The position numbers and the translations under genes were made by a program. Below the pieces are notes generated by a model that was given only the letters and a program-made list of their open reading frames with translations, did no database searches and was not told the origin of the DNA. A stretch of DNA of 33,073 bases, taken from Cohnella xylanilytica. Its GTDB lineage: Bacteria > Bacillota > Bacilli > Paenibacillales > Paenibacillaceae. Numbering within the stretch: position 1 is the first letter of the stretch; every line of letters begins with the position of its first letter. The stretch lies in NCBI RefSeq assembly GCF_014212175.1, contig NZ_JACJVR010000056.1, positions 1 to 33,073 of the forward strand, written 5' to 3'. This document shows, piece by piece, positions 23,146 to 31,689 of the stretch.

Positions 23146-24297
23146 ATGGCGTTAAGCATCGCGGTCAAGGAATGGAAGCTGCTGCTGAAGGAGAAGGGGA
23201 CGTTCTTCTGGCTGCTTCTGATGCCGGTTCTGTTCATCGTCCTGTTCGGGTCGGTGCTCGGCAATCTCGGAGGCTCGGACGTGTCGGTGCCCTACATCGA
23301 TCTTGACAAGTCCGCCGCGTCGCAATCGTTCCTGCAGGCGCTGGGGGAGAAGAGCGGTTATAAATTGGTCGAAAAGAATCCGGGAGAACGGGACGATCAA
23401 TTGTCCCGTATTCGCGACGGCAAGGAGGCCGCCCTGCTCGTCGTGCCGCAAGGCTTCGCGAACGGCGTCTCCGGCCAAGGCGGCGAGCAGGCCTCGGTCG
23501 AGCTGTACAGCGACCCGACTTCGCAGACCGTCGCTCCTCTGAAGGCGGCGATCGAGAACGTCGCCGGAGGCATGCGCGAATCGAAGATCGAGGGAGCGCT
23601 CATGGCGGCCGGGGAGACTGGCGAGCAGCTCCAAGCCGCGCTGGCGTCGCCGCTGCGAATCGACGACAAGCCGCAGGTCGCCTCGGCGGGCAACGCCGTC
23701 ACCCAGGTCGTGCCCGGCTACACCGTCATGTTCGTTTTCTTCGTCATCATCTCCATGATTCGCCGCTTCATCGGCGACAAGACGACGGGCATGACCGCCC
23801 GCCTCCGCACGACGAGAATGACGCCGATCGGCTACCTGCTCGGCATGTGGCTCGCTTATCTGGTCGTGGCGCTGGCCCAATGCTCGGTGCTGCTCGCGTT
23901 CGGACATTTCGCGTACGACGTGCAGCTCGGGGATCTGGGCGCGATCGCGGCGCTCGTCATCACGCTGGCCGTCTGCGGTACGGGGATCGGGCTCGCGATC
24001 TGCATGCTCGTCCGCGGCGAGAACCAGGGGATGGCGTTCACGCAGCTGCTGACGATGGGCGGCGCCGTGCTCGGCGGCCTGTGGTTCCCGGTCGAATACA
24101 TGCCGAAGGCGATGAAGACGGTCAGTCATTTCGTCCCGCAGTATTGGGCGCAGAAGGCGTTCCAGGACATCATGGTGCGGGGAGACCACCTGGCTGGCAT
24201 TCTTCCGTCGCTGGCCGCGCTGGCCGCGTTCGCCGCGGCGGGCCTCCTCGTCGCGCTGCTCCGCTTCCGCGGCTTCATGAAGTCGGCGCTGGATTAG
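23146..24297 (+). CDS. ABC-2 type permease, drug/lipid export type
   Basis: A 383-residue permease. One N-terminal membrane segment (about residues 22-42, FWLLLMPVLFIVLFGSVLG), then a long outer domain (about 45-185) and five further segments from about 190 to 375. FVFFVIISMIRRFIGDKTTGMTARLRTTRMTPIGYLLGMWLAYLV and GGLWFPVEYMPKAMKTVSHFVPQYWAQKAFQDI are the conserved ABC2_membrane_3 features (the YhaP/LnrN-like class). ATG at 23146 follows GGAGAGGGG. Last gene of the GntR operon, closed by a strong terminator 20 bp later. Confidence 0.92.
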   Translation: MALSIAVKEWKLLLKEKGTFFWLLLMPVLFIVLFGSVLGNLGGSDVSVPYIDLDKSAASQSFLQALGEKSGYKLVEKNPGERDDQLSRIRDGKEAALLVVPQGFANGVSGQGGEQASVELYSDPTSQTVAPLKAAIENVAGGMRESKIEGALMAAGETGEQLQAALASPLRIDDKPQVASAGNAVTQVVPGYTVMFVFFVIISMIRRFIGDKTTGMTARLRTTRMTPIGYLLGMWLAYLVVALAQCSVLLAFGHFAYDVQLGDLGAIAALVITLAVCGTGIGLAICMLVRGENQGMAFTQLLTMGGAVLGGLWFPVEYMPKAMKTVSHFVPQYWAQKAFQDIMVRGDHLAGILPSLAALAAFAAAGLLVALLRFRGFMKSALD

Positions 24298-24316
24298 CCG
24301 GTCCGACTGACAAGAT

Positions 24317-24365
24317 AAAGGCTCCGCCTTCGCGCTTTACGCGCGCCGAGGCGGAGCCTTTTTTC
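24317..24365 (+). terminator. Terminator of the GntR-ABC operon
   Basis: AAGGCTCCGCC (24318-24328) pairs with GGCGGAGCCTT (24350-24360), with further GCG pairs inside, followed by a T run (24359-24364). Confidence 0.93.
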
Positions 24366-24491
24366 AGCTTTGACGCGTTTGCCTACCGACGAGCCGATTC
24401 TCGCCGACCTGAATATCTTTCCTGCAAGCAAGCGGATTAACTTGTACGAAATTTCGAACAAAATCGTCCACATTATCAAAATCAACCGAAT

Positions 24492-24713
24492 TTGTACGAT
24501 TTTTCATACAACAATCGATCAAGGGTCTTTTCGAGATCGAATTTGTATGATTTTTCATACAAAATACGTCGAGGCGTCTTTTTGGGATCGAAGTTGTATG
24601 ATTTTTCATACAAAGATCAAGGAAGACGCCTTCTCGAAACCGAATTTGTATGATTTTTCATACAACGTCTCATACAACGTCTCATACAGCGCTCATACAG
24701 AGGTCTCATGCAG
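24492..24713. repeat. Tandem palindromic repeat array 2
   Basis: Four copies of the palindrome of array 1 in the same orientation: 24492-24511 (same single C in the left arm as the first copy of array 1), 24543-24562, 24594-24613 and 24646-24665, at 51, 51 and 52 bp steps. The array then decays into right half-sites only (TCATACAA or TCATACAG at 24658, 24670, 24682 and 24693, TCATGCAG at 24706). The module GACGCCTTCTCGA at 24624 and 24725 echoes ACGCCTTCTCGAGG at 286 beside array 1. Positions 24298-24826 hold no gene: only a terminator, this array and unremarkable sequence to the end of the EmrB-type gene. Confidence 0.9.
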
Positions 24714-24826
24714 CGTTCAAGAAAGACGCCTTCTCGAGGGAGAATCGGGTTCGAATCCAACTAACGCAGGACGCGTTCCGTCTAGTGAAACGGCAATTGA
24801 AGTTTATGTCGGCGCGGCTACCGCGT

Positions 24827-26359
24827 TCAAGGCTTGGAAGGGACCGAGCGCTTCTTCGGCCGGTGCAGGAACAGGGAGAAGAACAGGCCGACGAGCGTGA
24901 TGCCCGTCGCGACGACGAAGGCGTCGTTAATGCCGCTGATCGTCGACGCCTTGGTGGCGAGCCCGCCCAGGATGGTGAGGGCGTAGGCGCCGCCTACCTC
25001 GAGCGGAAGGCCGGTCGCCGCCGCGACGCCGGCTTCGAAGCCGCCGATCATCTCCGCCGAGATCGGATTGTTCAACGTCAGGTTGTTCGAATACGAGGCG
25101 AGGTGATCGTTCGTCCGCGTGGACATGACCGTGACGAGCAGGGCCGTGCCGAACGAGCTGGCCACCTGCCGCATCGTATTGGAGACGGCCGTGCCCGAGC
25201 TCTTGAGGGAGATCGGCAAGGCGTTCAGCCCTTCCGTCATAATCGTCATCATGATGAAGCTCATCCCGAAGCTGCGCAGGGCGTACAGCGCCATCAGATG
25301 GGCGTATGTCGACTCGTCCGTCAGCTTCGTGAACTGGTACGTCGTAATCGCCGTGATGAGCAGCCCGACGATGGCGAGCGGCCGCACTCCGATCTTGTCG
25401 AACAGCGACCCGGAGATCGGGGACATGATGCCCATCAGGATGGCGCCGGGCAGCAGGAGCAGGCCGGATTCGAGCGCCGTATAGCCCCGGATGTTCTGGA
25501 TGTAGATCGGGAGCAGCAGCATGGCGCCGAACATCGCCATGTTGACGACGACGCTGACGACCGTCGACATCGTGAACGTGAAGTTCCCGAACACCTTCAG
25601 GCTGAGCAGCGGCGCTTCGGCCGTCAGCTGGCGATAGATGAAGAAGAACAGGAACACGAGCCCGACGATGATCGACGTATCGACGATCGGGTCCCCCCAG
25701 CCCCTGCTGCCCGCTTCGCTGAGTCCGTACAGAAGCGCGCCGAACCCGATGGTCGAGAAGACGGCTCCCGCCCAGTCCAGCTTCGGGTAGGTCAGCTTCA
25801 GAACGTTGGGCAGGAACCGGAACGTCAGAATCACCTCGATCGCCCCGAGCGGGACCATGACGAAGAACAGGATCCGCCAGGAGAAATGCTCGACCATGTA
25901 GCCGGCGAACGTCGGCCCGACCGCCGGGGCGAACATCATCGCGATGCCCATCGTCCCCATCGCCTTCCCCATCTGGTCCGGGGGGAAGATGCGCAGGAAG
26001 ATGTTCGTGACGAGCGGCATCAGCACGCCGGCTCCGATCGCCTGCACGATTCGTCCCGCGAGAACGACCGCGAACGATGGTCCGATGCCGCAGATGAGGG
26101 AGCCGACGGTGAACATCGCCATGGCGATCGCGAACAGGAGCCGGGTCGGAACCGACTCCATCAGGAAGGCGCTGATCGGAATCATGATCGCGTTCGCCAG
26201 CATGAAGCCGGTGGACAGCCATTGAACGGTGGTGGTGGAGACGTTCAGATCGTTCATCATGTGCGGGATGGCCACGTTGACCATCGTCTGGTTCAGAATC
26301 GCGATGAACATCCCGCAGATGAGCACGGTGACCGTCGGGGCGATGCTCCGGTTCTCCAT
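24827..26359 (-). CDS. EmrB/QacA-type MFS drug efflux transporter (DHA2)
   Basis: A 510-residue transporter with about fourteen membrane segments, the DHA2 plan. The first segment carries ILNQTMVNVAIPHMM, a variant of the LDxTIVNVALP motif with Asn replacing Asp. WLSTGFMLANAIMIPISAFLMESVPTRLLF and GRIVQAIGAGVLMPLVTNIFLRIFPP match motifs A and B, and AVGPTFAGYMVEHFSWRILFF matches motif C. ATG at 26359 follows GAGGGGAAGG. It lies 14 bp after the adaptor gene, so the two form an EmrAB-type pair. Drug or toxic compound export driven by proton motive force is the expected role. Confidence 0.92.
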   Translation of the reverse strand: MENRSIAPTVTVLICGMFIAILNQTMVNVAIPHMMNDLNVSTTTVQWLSTGFMLANAIMIPISAFLMESVPTRLLFAIAMAMFTVGSLICGIGPSFAVVLAGRIVQAIGAGVLMPLVTNIFLRIFPPDQMGKAMGTMGIAMMFAPAVGPTFAGYMVEHFSWRILFFVMVPLGAIEVILTFRFLPNVLKLTYPKLDWAGAVFSTIGFGALLYGLSEAGSRGWGDPIVDTSIIVGLVFLFFFIYRQLTAEAPLLSLKVFGNFTFTMSTVVSVVVNMAMFGAMLLLPIYIQNIRGYTALESGLLLLPGAILMGIMSPISGSLFDKIGVRPLAIVGLLITAITTYQFTKLTDESTYAHLMALYALRSFGMSFIMMTIMTEGLNALPISLKSSGTAVSNTMRQVASSFGTALLVTVMSTRTNDHLASYSNNLTLNNPISAEMIGGFEAGVAAATGLPLEVGGAYALTILGGLATKASTISGINDAFVVATGITLVGLFFSLFLHRPKKRSVPSKP

Positions 26360-26373
26360 GACCTTCCCCTCGC

Positions 26374-27012
26374 TTATTTATGAATTCGGATTCTCGCGCT
26401 TAAGCCGGGAACGAGGCCGAGTCCGCGGTACCCGTCCAGCTGGATCGTAACCGGGATCACTTGCGTCACCTTCGTGTAATTCCCCGTCGTGTTCGAAGCC
26501 GGAAGCAGGGAGAACGTGCCGGCCGTCGCCAATCCGATCTGGGACACCCTGCCCGTCAGCGTCGTCCCCGAATAGGCGTCGACGTACACGTCGACCGTCT
26601 GGTTCAGCTTGACGTCGTTGATCTTCGTCTCCTTGATATTCGCCGTGACCCACAGGTTGTCCAGGTCGTACGCCTTCGCGAGCGAGCTCCCGGCGCCGAC
26701 GATGGAGTTGACGACTCCGTTCTGCTGGACGACGGTGCCCGAAGCCGGAACGGTAATGGACACGGCCCCCTTGTCCGAACGAACCGTTCCGATGACCTGG
26801 CCCACGGTATACGCCTGGCCGACCTTGCCTCTCCAGTCCTGCAGCACGCCTGCCGCGGGAGCGGCGATGGTGACCGCCTGCCCGTCGACCTTCGCGTTGT
26901 CCGTCGTGATGTAGTTGATCGACTGATTATAGTAGTAAATCGCCGCACCGCCGCCCGCCACGATGATCAGGATGACGATGAGGTTAATCAGCACGAGGCG
27001 CGAACTTTTCAT
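26374..27012 (-). CDS. EmrA-type HlyD-family adaptor, short form
   Basis: A 212-residue adaptor with one N-terminal membrane segment (residues 7-28) and the EmrA start YYYNQSINYITTDNAKVDGQAVTIAAPAAGVL (lipoyl half). VSITVPASGTVVQQNGVVNSIVGAGSSL is the second half, and LWVTANIKETKINDVKLNQTVDVYVDAY the barrel region. The long coiled-coil hairpin between the lipoyl halves, present in Gram-negative EmrA, is missing, as in other Bacillota forms that need not reach an outer membrane. ATG at 27012 has AAGGA upstream. First gene of the pair with the DHA2 transporter. Confidence 0.9.
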   Translation of the reverse strand: MKSSRLVLINLIVILIIVAGGGAAIYYYNQSINYITTDNAKVDGQAVTIAAPAAGVLQDWRGKVGQAYTVGQVIGTVRSDKGAVSITVPASGTVVQQNGVVNSIVGAGSSLAKAYDLDNLWVTANIKETKINDVKLNQTVDVYVDAYSGTTLTGRVSQIGLATAGTFSLLPASNTTGNYTKVTQVIPVTIQLDGYRGLGLVPGLSARIRIHK

Positions 27013-27181
27013 AAGCCGAAGGTTCCTTTCCTGGCCTAGCCATTGGAGTGTACGTTGCGTTAGCTTGCCTCCGATCGCCCTCGATTATCAGAATCAGGGG
27101 CGAGACGGGCCCGTGCATACGATTCGCGCGGAGCGCTCAAAGTATTAGAATCCGCAATCGTTGGAGGGTTGGAGGGGCAGC

Positions 27182-27733
27182 ATGAACATCTACGTGGTTT
27201 ACGACAGCGAAGACGGGCATACGGAGGCGCTCGCCCATTCGATCGCCCAAGGGGCGAGGGGAGTTCAAGGAGCGAGGGTCCATCTGCACCATGTGGAGCG
27301 GGCGGACGTGCGAGAGCTGGACAAGATGGACGCCATTATCTGGGGGTGTCCGGGGCACTTCGGGAGCATCAGCGCGGGGCTCAAGGCGTGGATCGACAAG
27401 CTTGGCTATCTATGGGCGCACGGCAAGCTCGTCGACAAGCTCGGGGCCGTCTTCTGCACGACGGCCACCGAGCACGGCGGCATCGAAGCGACCATGCTGA
27501 ATCTGATCACCCCGATGCTGCATCAAGGAATGATAATCGTCGGGCTGCCGGCGACGGTGCCGGAGAACGCGCTGTACGGGTCGTATTACGGGGTCGGCAT
27601 CACGTGCCGGCTGGAGGACTCGCCCGACGACCCCCCCAACATGCCGACGGAGGACGATCTGGCGCTGGGCCGGGCTCTCGGCAGACGGGTCGCCCAGCTG
27701 ACGGCGCGGTTCGCCGCCAAGCGGGAGGGATAG
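27182..27733 (+). CDS. Flavodoxin-like / WrbA-like FMN-binding protein
   Basis: A 183-residue flavodoxin-fold protein. The N-terminal strand-loop [17 protein letters not shown] is the phosphate-binding loop of FMN proteins (S.DG.T pattern). [70 protein letters not shown] is the WrbA-type middle, and [13 protein letters not shown] near the end fits that group's C-terminal region. The substrate (quinone or other) is not certain. ATG at 27182 follows GGAGGGG; an in-frame TTG at 27161 is less likely. It begins a three-gene run on plus. Confidence 0.87.
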   Translation: MNIYVVYDSEDGHTEALAHSIAQGARGVQGARVHLHHVERADVRELDKMDAIIWGCPGHFGSISAGLKAWIDKLGYLWAHGKLVDKLGAVFCTTATEHGGIEATMLNLITPMLHQGMIIVGLPATVPENALYGSYYGVGITCRLEDSPDDPPNMPTEDDLALGRALGRRVAQLTARFAAKREG

Positions 27734-27736
27734 GCG

Positions 27737-28294
27737 ATGCTGGTCATCGGTTACGCCGTCTTCGCGATTCTCGTCATCGTCATTCTCATCGTGTTCAACG
27801 TGAAGGCTTCGAAGCGGGCCGCGAACGGCAAGGAGCCGAATCCGATCGCGGTTCCGGAGGACCTCTCGGACCGGGAACGGCCTCCGGGAGGCGCGAAGCC
27901 CGAGCCTCTCGAGACGCTCGGGACGGAGAGTGCCGCGGGGAATCGCTCGGAGGACGGATTGGATCCGGGGTTGGAAAAGGAGGGGGCGGCCGCGCGTCCG
28001 GATCCGGCGGACGGGGAAGCCCGCGCCGGCGAAGCTCCCCGAGACCGGGGCGCGGGGACGCCGTCCGCCGGTCGGGACGAACCGGATGCCGATTCGCGGC
28101 TCTCGCAGCGGAGCGGGGCGTGGACCCGTACGAACGACCGGCACTTCCGGCAGGCGCTGCGGCAGCTGAAGACGGGAGCGGACGAATCCGAGCCGCATGC
28201 GAACGAAGCGCTTCAGCAGGAGAAGATTATCTCCGATACGGAATACCGCAAGGCGCTGCATAATCTGCGGAAGCCGAAGGACGACCGTCCGTAA
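27737..28294 (+). CDS. Unrecognised single-pass protein with twin C-terminal motif
   Basis: I do not recognise this 185-residue protein. One N-terminal membrane segment (residues 3-21), then a long disordered stretch rich in Glu, Pro, Gly, Ala and Arg (about 25-128). Its C-terminus carries two copies of a short helical motif: TNDRHFRQALRQLKT (132-146) and SDTEYRKALHNLRKP (166-180), each of the form (N/D)..(F/Y)R.AL..L(K/R). The cytoplasmic tail could present the two motifs to a partner. ATG at 27737 follows GGGAGGGATAGG and lies 3 bp after the flavodoxin-like gene, so they are likely co-expressed. Confidence 0.75.
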   Translation: MLVIGYAVFAILVIVILIVFNVKASKRAANGKEPNPIAVPEDLSDRERPPGGAKPEPLETLGTESAAGNRSEDGLDPGLEKEGAAARPDPADGEARAGEAPRDRGAGTPSAGRDEPDADSRLSQRSGAWTRTNDRHFRQALRQLKTGADESEPHANEALQQEKIISDTEYRKALHNLRKPKDDRP

Positions 28295-28438
28295 TCGGGC
28301 GCGAACCTCTCGGAATCGTTGTCCATACGGGAGGGACGGATAGATGCCGGGCATCGATTCGTTCCTTTTTGGCATGTTTTCCCGCCGCGAACTGTGCTAA
28401 TCTGGGTCTATATGCCGGTTGTCGGGAGGGGGAGGCGA

Positions 28439-28993
28439 ATGGCGGGCCATCCGGCCTATATTCTCTATACGGTTCTGATGGGGATCGCCTTGCTTATTGG
28501 CGGAATCGCCTTGCTGGCGTCGCGAAGGAACAAAGTTGTTTTTCGCGTATTTGTGGCGTCGTTGCCTGTTTTTCTGGCGGTTCAATGCTATTATTGGATC
28601 CCGGACGCGAACCGGTATGCCAAGGGCTACCTGTTCCCGAGCCGCACCTACAGCTGCGCGGACGCCGAGGAGCTCAGAGACCTTGTCTTGCCGCTGCCCC
28701 GAAGAACGGTGCTGACGGGGAAGGAAGACGCCTGTTCCCCGAATTATGCGACGCCTTGGGGAATCGAGGCTTACCGATCCTTTTATAAGGACGAATTGGA
28801 AGCTCTTCGAAGCCGGGGGGTTATCCGCGAATATCGGTACATAGAGGCGAAGGAGTCGGGAAGGACGGTTCGCTGGAGTTATGTGGCGGTGCTTCCGTCG
28901 GGTTCGGAGCTCGAGATCCTCCTTCGCGAAGCGGAAGGGAGCGGGCTGATGACGATCGACTACAAAGAGAACCAGGGAACTCCGTCGGCGTGA
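28439..28993 (+). CDS. Unrecognised two-pass membrane protein
   Basis: A 184-residue protein I cannot assign. Two membrane segments (about residues 6-27 and 33-51) are followed by a soluble C-terminal part of about 130 residues with two cysteines (YSCADAEEL and EDACSPNY), possibly a disulfide if outside. The tail (RWSYVAVLPSGSELEILLREAEGSGLMTIDYKE) looks like a small alpha/beta domain. ATG at 28439 follows GGGAGGGGGAGGCGA directly; the open frame upstream to 28319 is out of line with any site. Its last codons form one arm of a hairpin that probably ends the convergent aldo/keto reductase transcript. Confidence 0.72.
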   Translation: MAGHPAYILYTVLMGIALLIGGIALLASRRNKVVFRVFVASLPVFLAVQCYYWIPDANRYAKGYLFPSRTYSCADAEELRDLVLPLPRRTVLTGKEDACSPNYATPWGIEAYRSFYKDELEALRSRGVIREYRYIEAKESGRTVRWSYVAVLPSGSELEILLREAEGSGLMTIDYKENQGTPSA

Positions 28994-29004
28994 AGTTCCC
29001 TGGT
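28971..29004. terminator. Bidirectional hairpin between convergent genes
   Basis: ACCAGGGAACT (28971-28981) and AGTTCCCTGGT (28994-29004) form a perfect 11-bp stem with a 12-nt loop that contains the stop codon of the plus-strand gene. On the minus strand it is followed by TCTCTTTG, moderately T-rich, so it is likely the terminator of the aldo/keto reductase; on plus no T run follows. Confidence 0.7.
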
Positions 29005-29033
29005 CCTGGATGGTTGCACGGCTTCTAGGCCGA

Positions 29034-29861
29034 TTAGAAAAGAAACTCGTCCGGATTCGGCCCGAAGCGGCGATTCTCGTTCAGCGCGTCGATCCGAGCC
29101 ATGTCCTCTTCGGATAATTCGAAGTCGAACAGGTCCGCGTTCTCGGCGATGCGCGTCGGGGTGACCGACTTCGGAATGGTGACGACGCCGTGCTGCAGGT
29201 CCCAGCGAAGGACGACCTGGGCCGGGGATTTGCCGTGCTTCGCGGCGATCTCCTTCAGCGTCGGGATGTCGAGATTGCCCTGCATGAGCGGACTCCAGGC
29301 TTCGAGCTGGATGCCGTTCTCCTTGCAGTAGGCGAGCAGTTCCTTCTGGGTTAGAAGGGGATGGAACTCGACCTGGTTGACCATCGGCGCGATCTCGCTC
29401 GCTTCCGCCAGCTTCCGCAGATGATGGACGTGGAAGTTGCTCACGCCGATGGCGCGCACGCGGCCGTCCGCGTACAGCTTCTCGAACGCGCGCCACGTCT
29501 CGACGTACTTGTCCTTGCCCGGCCAATGGATGAGCAGCAGGTCGATCACGTCGATGCCGAGCCGCTCGCGGCTCTCCTCGAAGGCGGCCAGCGTCCGGTC
29601 GTAGCCTTGATCCTCGTTCCAGATCTTCGTCGTGACGAACAGCTCCTCCCTCGGCACGCCGCACGTGCGGATCGCTTGGCCGACGTCGGCTTCGTTGCGG
29701 TACACCTTGGCCGTATCGATGCTCCGATAGCCGGCTTTAACGGCCGCGTGGATGGCGCGTTCCGCTTCTCCTTCCGCCGTCACCTTCCAGACGCCGAGCC
29801 CCACCCTGGGCATCTCGACTCCGTTGCGCAGCTTCGTCTTCGTTCCGATGGATAACGTCAT
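29034..29861 (-). CDS. Aldo/keto reductase
   Basis: A 275-residue NADPH-dependent aldo/keto reductase. The catalytic tetrad can be placed: Asp49 and Tyr54 in YRSIDTAKVYRNE, Lys79 in VTTKIWNE, and His112 in LLIHWPGKDKY. The cofactor region near the C-terminus (VTIPKSVTPTRIAENADLFDFELSEEDMARIDALN) and the NPDEF ending are typical of the YvgN/YtbE-like group, which reduces methylglyoxal and other aldehydes. ATG at 29861 follows AGGAGGGA. It lies 52 bp after lplJ on the same strand and could share its transcript. Confidence 0.95.
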   Translation of the reverse strand: MTLSIGTKTKLRNGVEMPRVGLGVWKVTAEGEAERAIHAAVKAGYRSIDTAKVYRNEADVGQAIRTCGVPREELFVTTKIWNEDQGYDRTLAAFEESRERLGIDVIDLLLIHWPGKDKYVETWRAFEKLYADGRVRAIGVSNFHVHHLRKLAEASEIAPMVNQVEFHPLLTQKELLAYCKENGIQLEAWSPLMQGNLDIPTLKEIAAKHGKSPAQVVLRWDLQHGVVTIPKSVTPTRIAENADLFDFELSEEDMARIDALNENRRFGPNPDEFLF

Positions 29862-29913
29862 GGAATTGTCCCTCCTGGAATAGATAGCGATTATGGAATT
29901 GAGTTGGTTCTCG

Positions 29914-30903
29914 TTAGATGAACAGAGCGAGGAACGCCTCGCGGTCGACCGGGCCGAAGTAGAACGGCAGATCGACTTCCGCGAGCGCCGCTTCGATCGA
30001 CGGGCGGTCGTAACGAACGCCGACCAGCCGGCTCGTCACGTCGGACACTTCCCCGCGGCCGAAAAAGTCTCCGTAGACGGCCGCCTCGCGAATCTCTCCC
30101 TTTTCTACGTTAAGACGCACGTCGAACGTGCCCGCGCCCTCGATTCTTCTCACCTGCTGCACGTTAAACGCCGGCGACAAGCCGTAGTTCCAATCCCAGC
30201 TGCGATAGCGGCTGTCGGCCAGTTCGCGCACGGCGTTCCAGTCGTCCTCGCCCAGCTTGTACTCCGGAATGTCCGTGCCGCCGAAGATCGATTCGAGCAC
30301 GAACCGCTTGAACTCGCCGATCGTCATCGGCTCCCGCAGAAATTCCGCGATGTTCGCGACGCGGCTGCGCACCGACTTCGTCGCCTTCGATTCGAACTTG
30401 AGCGGGTTCGCCTTCAGGGCCGAAGCGACGTTCTCCATATGCGAGTCGAACAGCAGGGTGCCGTGGCTGAACATGCGCCCCTTGGTGGAGAACTGGGCGT
30501 TGCCCGAGATCTTCCGCTCGCCGACCTGGATGTCGTTGCGGCCGCTCAGCTCGGCTTCGACGCCCAGTCTCCGCAGCGCCTCGACGACCGGAGCCGTGAA
30601 TTTGCGGAAGTTGTGGAACGACTGCCCGTCGTCGCGGGTGATGAAGCTGAAGTTGAGGTTGCCGTGATCGTGGTAGACGGCTCCTCCGCCGGACAGCCGG
30701 CGAACGACGTGGATGCCGTGCTCGCGAACGTAGTCCGCGTTCACTTCCTCGGCGGTGTTCTGGTTTTTGCCGATGATGATGGACGGTTCGTTGATATAGA
30801 AAAGCAGGTAATCGTTCTCCGCCGGCAGCTTGCGCAGAATGTACTCCTCCAGCGCCAAGTTGAGCGCGGGATCGTGGCCGTTGCCGTTGTCGATGAACAG
30901 CAT
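29914..30903 (-). CDS. lplJ: Lipoate-protein ligase
   Basis: A 329-residue LplA/LplJ-family ligase that activates free lipoate with ATP and attaches it to lipoyl domains of 2-oxoacid dehydrogenases and GcvH. Visible: NLALEEYILRKL at the N-terminus, PSIIIGKNQNT, the ligand loop VVRRLSGGGAVYHDHGNLNFSF (residues 67-88), the GERKISGNAQ lysine segment, and HGTLLFDSHMENVASAL. The C-terminal accessory domain (about 250-329) is present, so length is normal. ATG at 30903 follows AAGGAGG. Divergent from the winged-helix gene at 31072. Confidence 0.93.
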   Translation of the reverse strand: MLFIDNGNGHDPALNLALEEYILRKLPAENDYLLFYINEPSIIIGKNQNTAEEVNADYVREHGIHVVRRLSGGGAVYHDHGNLNFSFITRDDGQSFHNFRKFTAPVVEALRRLGVEAELSGRNDIQVGERKISGNAQFSTKGRMFSHGTLLFDSHMENVASALKANPLKFESKATKSVRSRVANIAEFLREPMTIGEFKRFVLESIFGGTDIPEYKLGEDDWNAVRELADSRYRSWDWNYGLSPAFNVQQVRRIEGAGTFDVRLNVEKGEIREAAVYGDFFGRGEVSDVTSRLVGVRYDRPSIEAALAEVDLPFYFGPVDREAFLALFI

Positions 30904-31007
30904 CTCTTCGTTCCTCCTTCTTGCCGGATTCGCCGATGGGCGTATTCCTTTATTTTACGGCACGATCCGGTCGAGAACAAATGGGCTCCGCCAAGGGGAG
31001 GAAGGAG

Positions 31008-31060
31008 TTGACTTTCGCGACTCGTCATAATAGAATGGGTTTACGTAAAAATTAATTTTT
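31008..31060 (+). promoter_or_regulatory. Sigma-A promoter with nested palindromes before regulator gene
   Basis: TTGACT (31008-31013), a 17-bp spacer and TAGAAT (31031-31036). TTTACGTAAA (31040-31049) and AAAAATTAATTTTT (31047-31060) are perfect palindromes that cover the expected start of transcription and run up to the AGGTGA ribosome binding site. These suit autoregulation by the encoded winged-helix protein. Confidence 0.75.
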
Positions 31061-31071
31061 AGGTGATTCCG

Positions 31072-31689
31072 ATGGATTCGTTGCCCGCCATTGCCGAAGT
31101 GTACCGCCTCGAGACGCCCGAGCAGGCGCTCGCCCTGCTCAACCCGATCCGCGCGGACATTCTCCGGCTGCTCGCCGAACCGGCTTCGGCTTCCGAGGTG
31201 GGCCGGCAGATGGGAGAAGCGCCGCAGAAGATCAACTATCACTTGAAGAGCCTCGAGAAGGTCGGTCTCGTGAACCGAAGCGGCACCCGCCAGGTGAAGA
31301 ATCTGATCGAGGTGCTGTACCGGGCGGTCGCGAAGACGTACGTCATTCCCGACTCGTTCGGCTGGTCGGAGGAGCTGAAGAACCGCATGACGGATCAAGG
31401 CGCTCTCCGCCAGCTGCTCAACGTGTCGGAGCGGCTCCGCCAGGACGCGCTTAAGCTGATGGAAGCTTCGGACGCGCAAGAGGAAGTGCCGAGCGCCGTC
31501 GTGGAGACGGATCTCGCCCTTCCGGACGAGGAGACGCGGCAGGCCTTCCTTCGCGATTACGCGGAGGCGGTCCGGGCCGTCGTGAAGCGATACCATGCGA
31601 AGGGGGCCGCGGATTCGGACGGCGCGTTCCGCGCCGTGCTGGCCGTCTATCCCCGCGTCGATCAAGGAGGAGGAAGCGGGCATGAGTAG
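31072..31689 (+). CDS. ArsR-like winged-helix transcriptional regulator
   Basis: A 205-residue protein. Residues about 15-95 form an ArsR-type winged helix: ALALLNPIRADILRLLAEPASASEVGRQMGEAPQKINYHLKSLEKVGLVNRSGTRQVKNLIEVLYRAVAKTY. The INYHLKSLEK segment is the recognition helix. No metal-binding Cys cluster of classical ArsR sensors is seen. The C-terminal half is helical and could bind a ligand or dimerise. ATG at 31072 follows AGGTGA; a GTG at 31063 overlaps that site. The gene overlaps the next by 8 bp, so regulator and pentad-repeat protein are translated together. Confidence 0.88.
   Translation: MDSLPAIAEVYRLETPEQALALLNPIRADILRLLAEPASASEVGRQMGEAPQKINYHLKSLEKVGLVNRSGTRQVKNLIEVLYRAVAKTYVIPDSFGWSEELKNRMTDQGALRQLLNVSERLRQDALKLMEASDAQEEVPSAVVETDLALPDEETRQAFLRDYAEAVRAVVKRYHAKGAADSDGAFRAVLAVYPRVDQGGGSGHE

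Noticed and set aside
24748..24758. tRNA T-arm-like GGTTCGAATCC, a possible tRNA remnant or attachment site
   Set aside because: Only two stem pairs can form around the loop, there is no acceptor stem, CCA or cloverleaf upstream, and no integrase nearby; a chance match.
24650..26383. 577-residue open frame antisense to the EmrB-type gene
   Set aside because: Arg/Asp/His-rich shadow of a membrane protein gene with no start site of its own.
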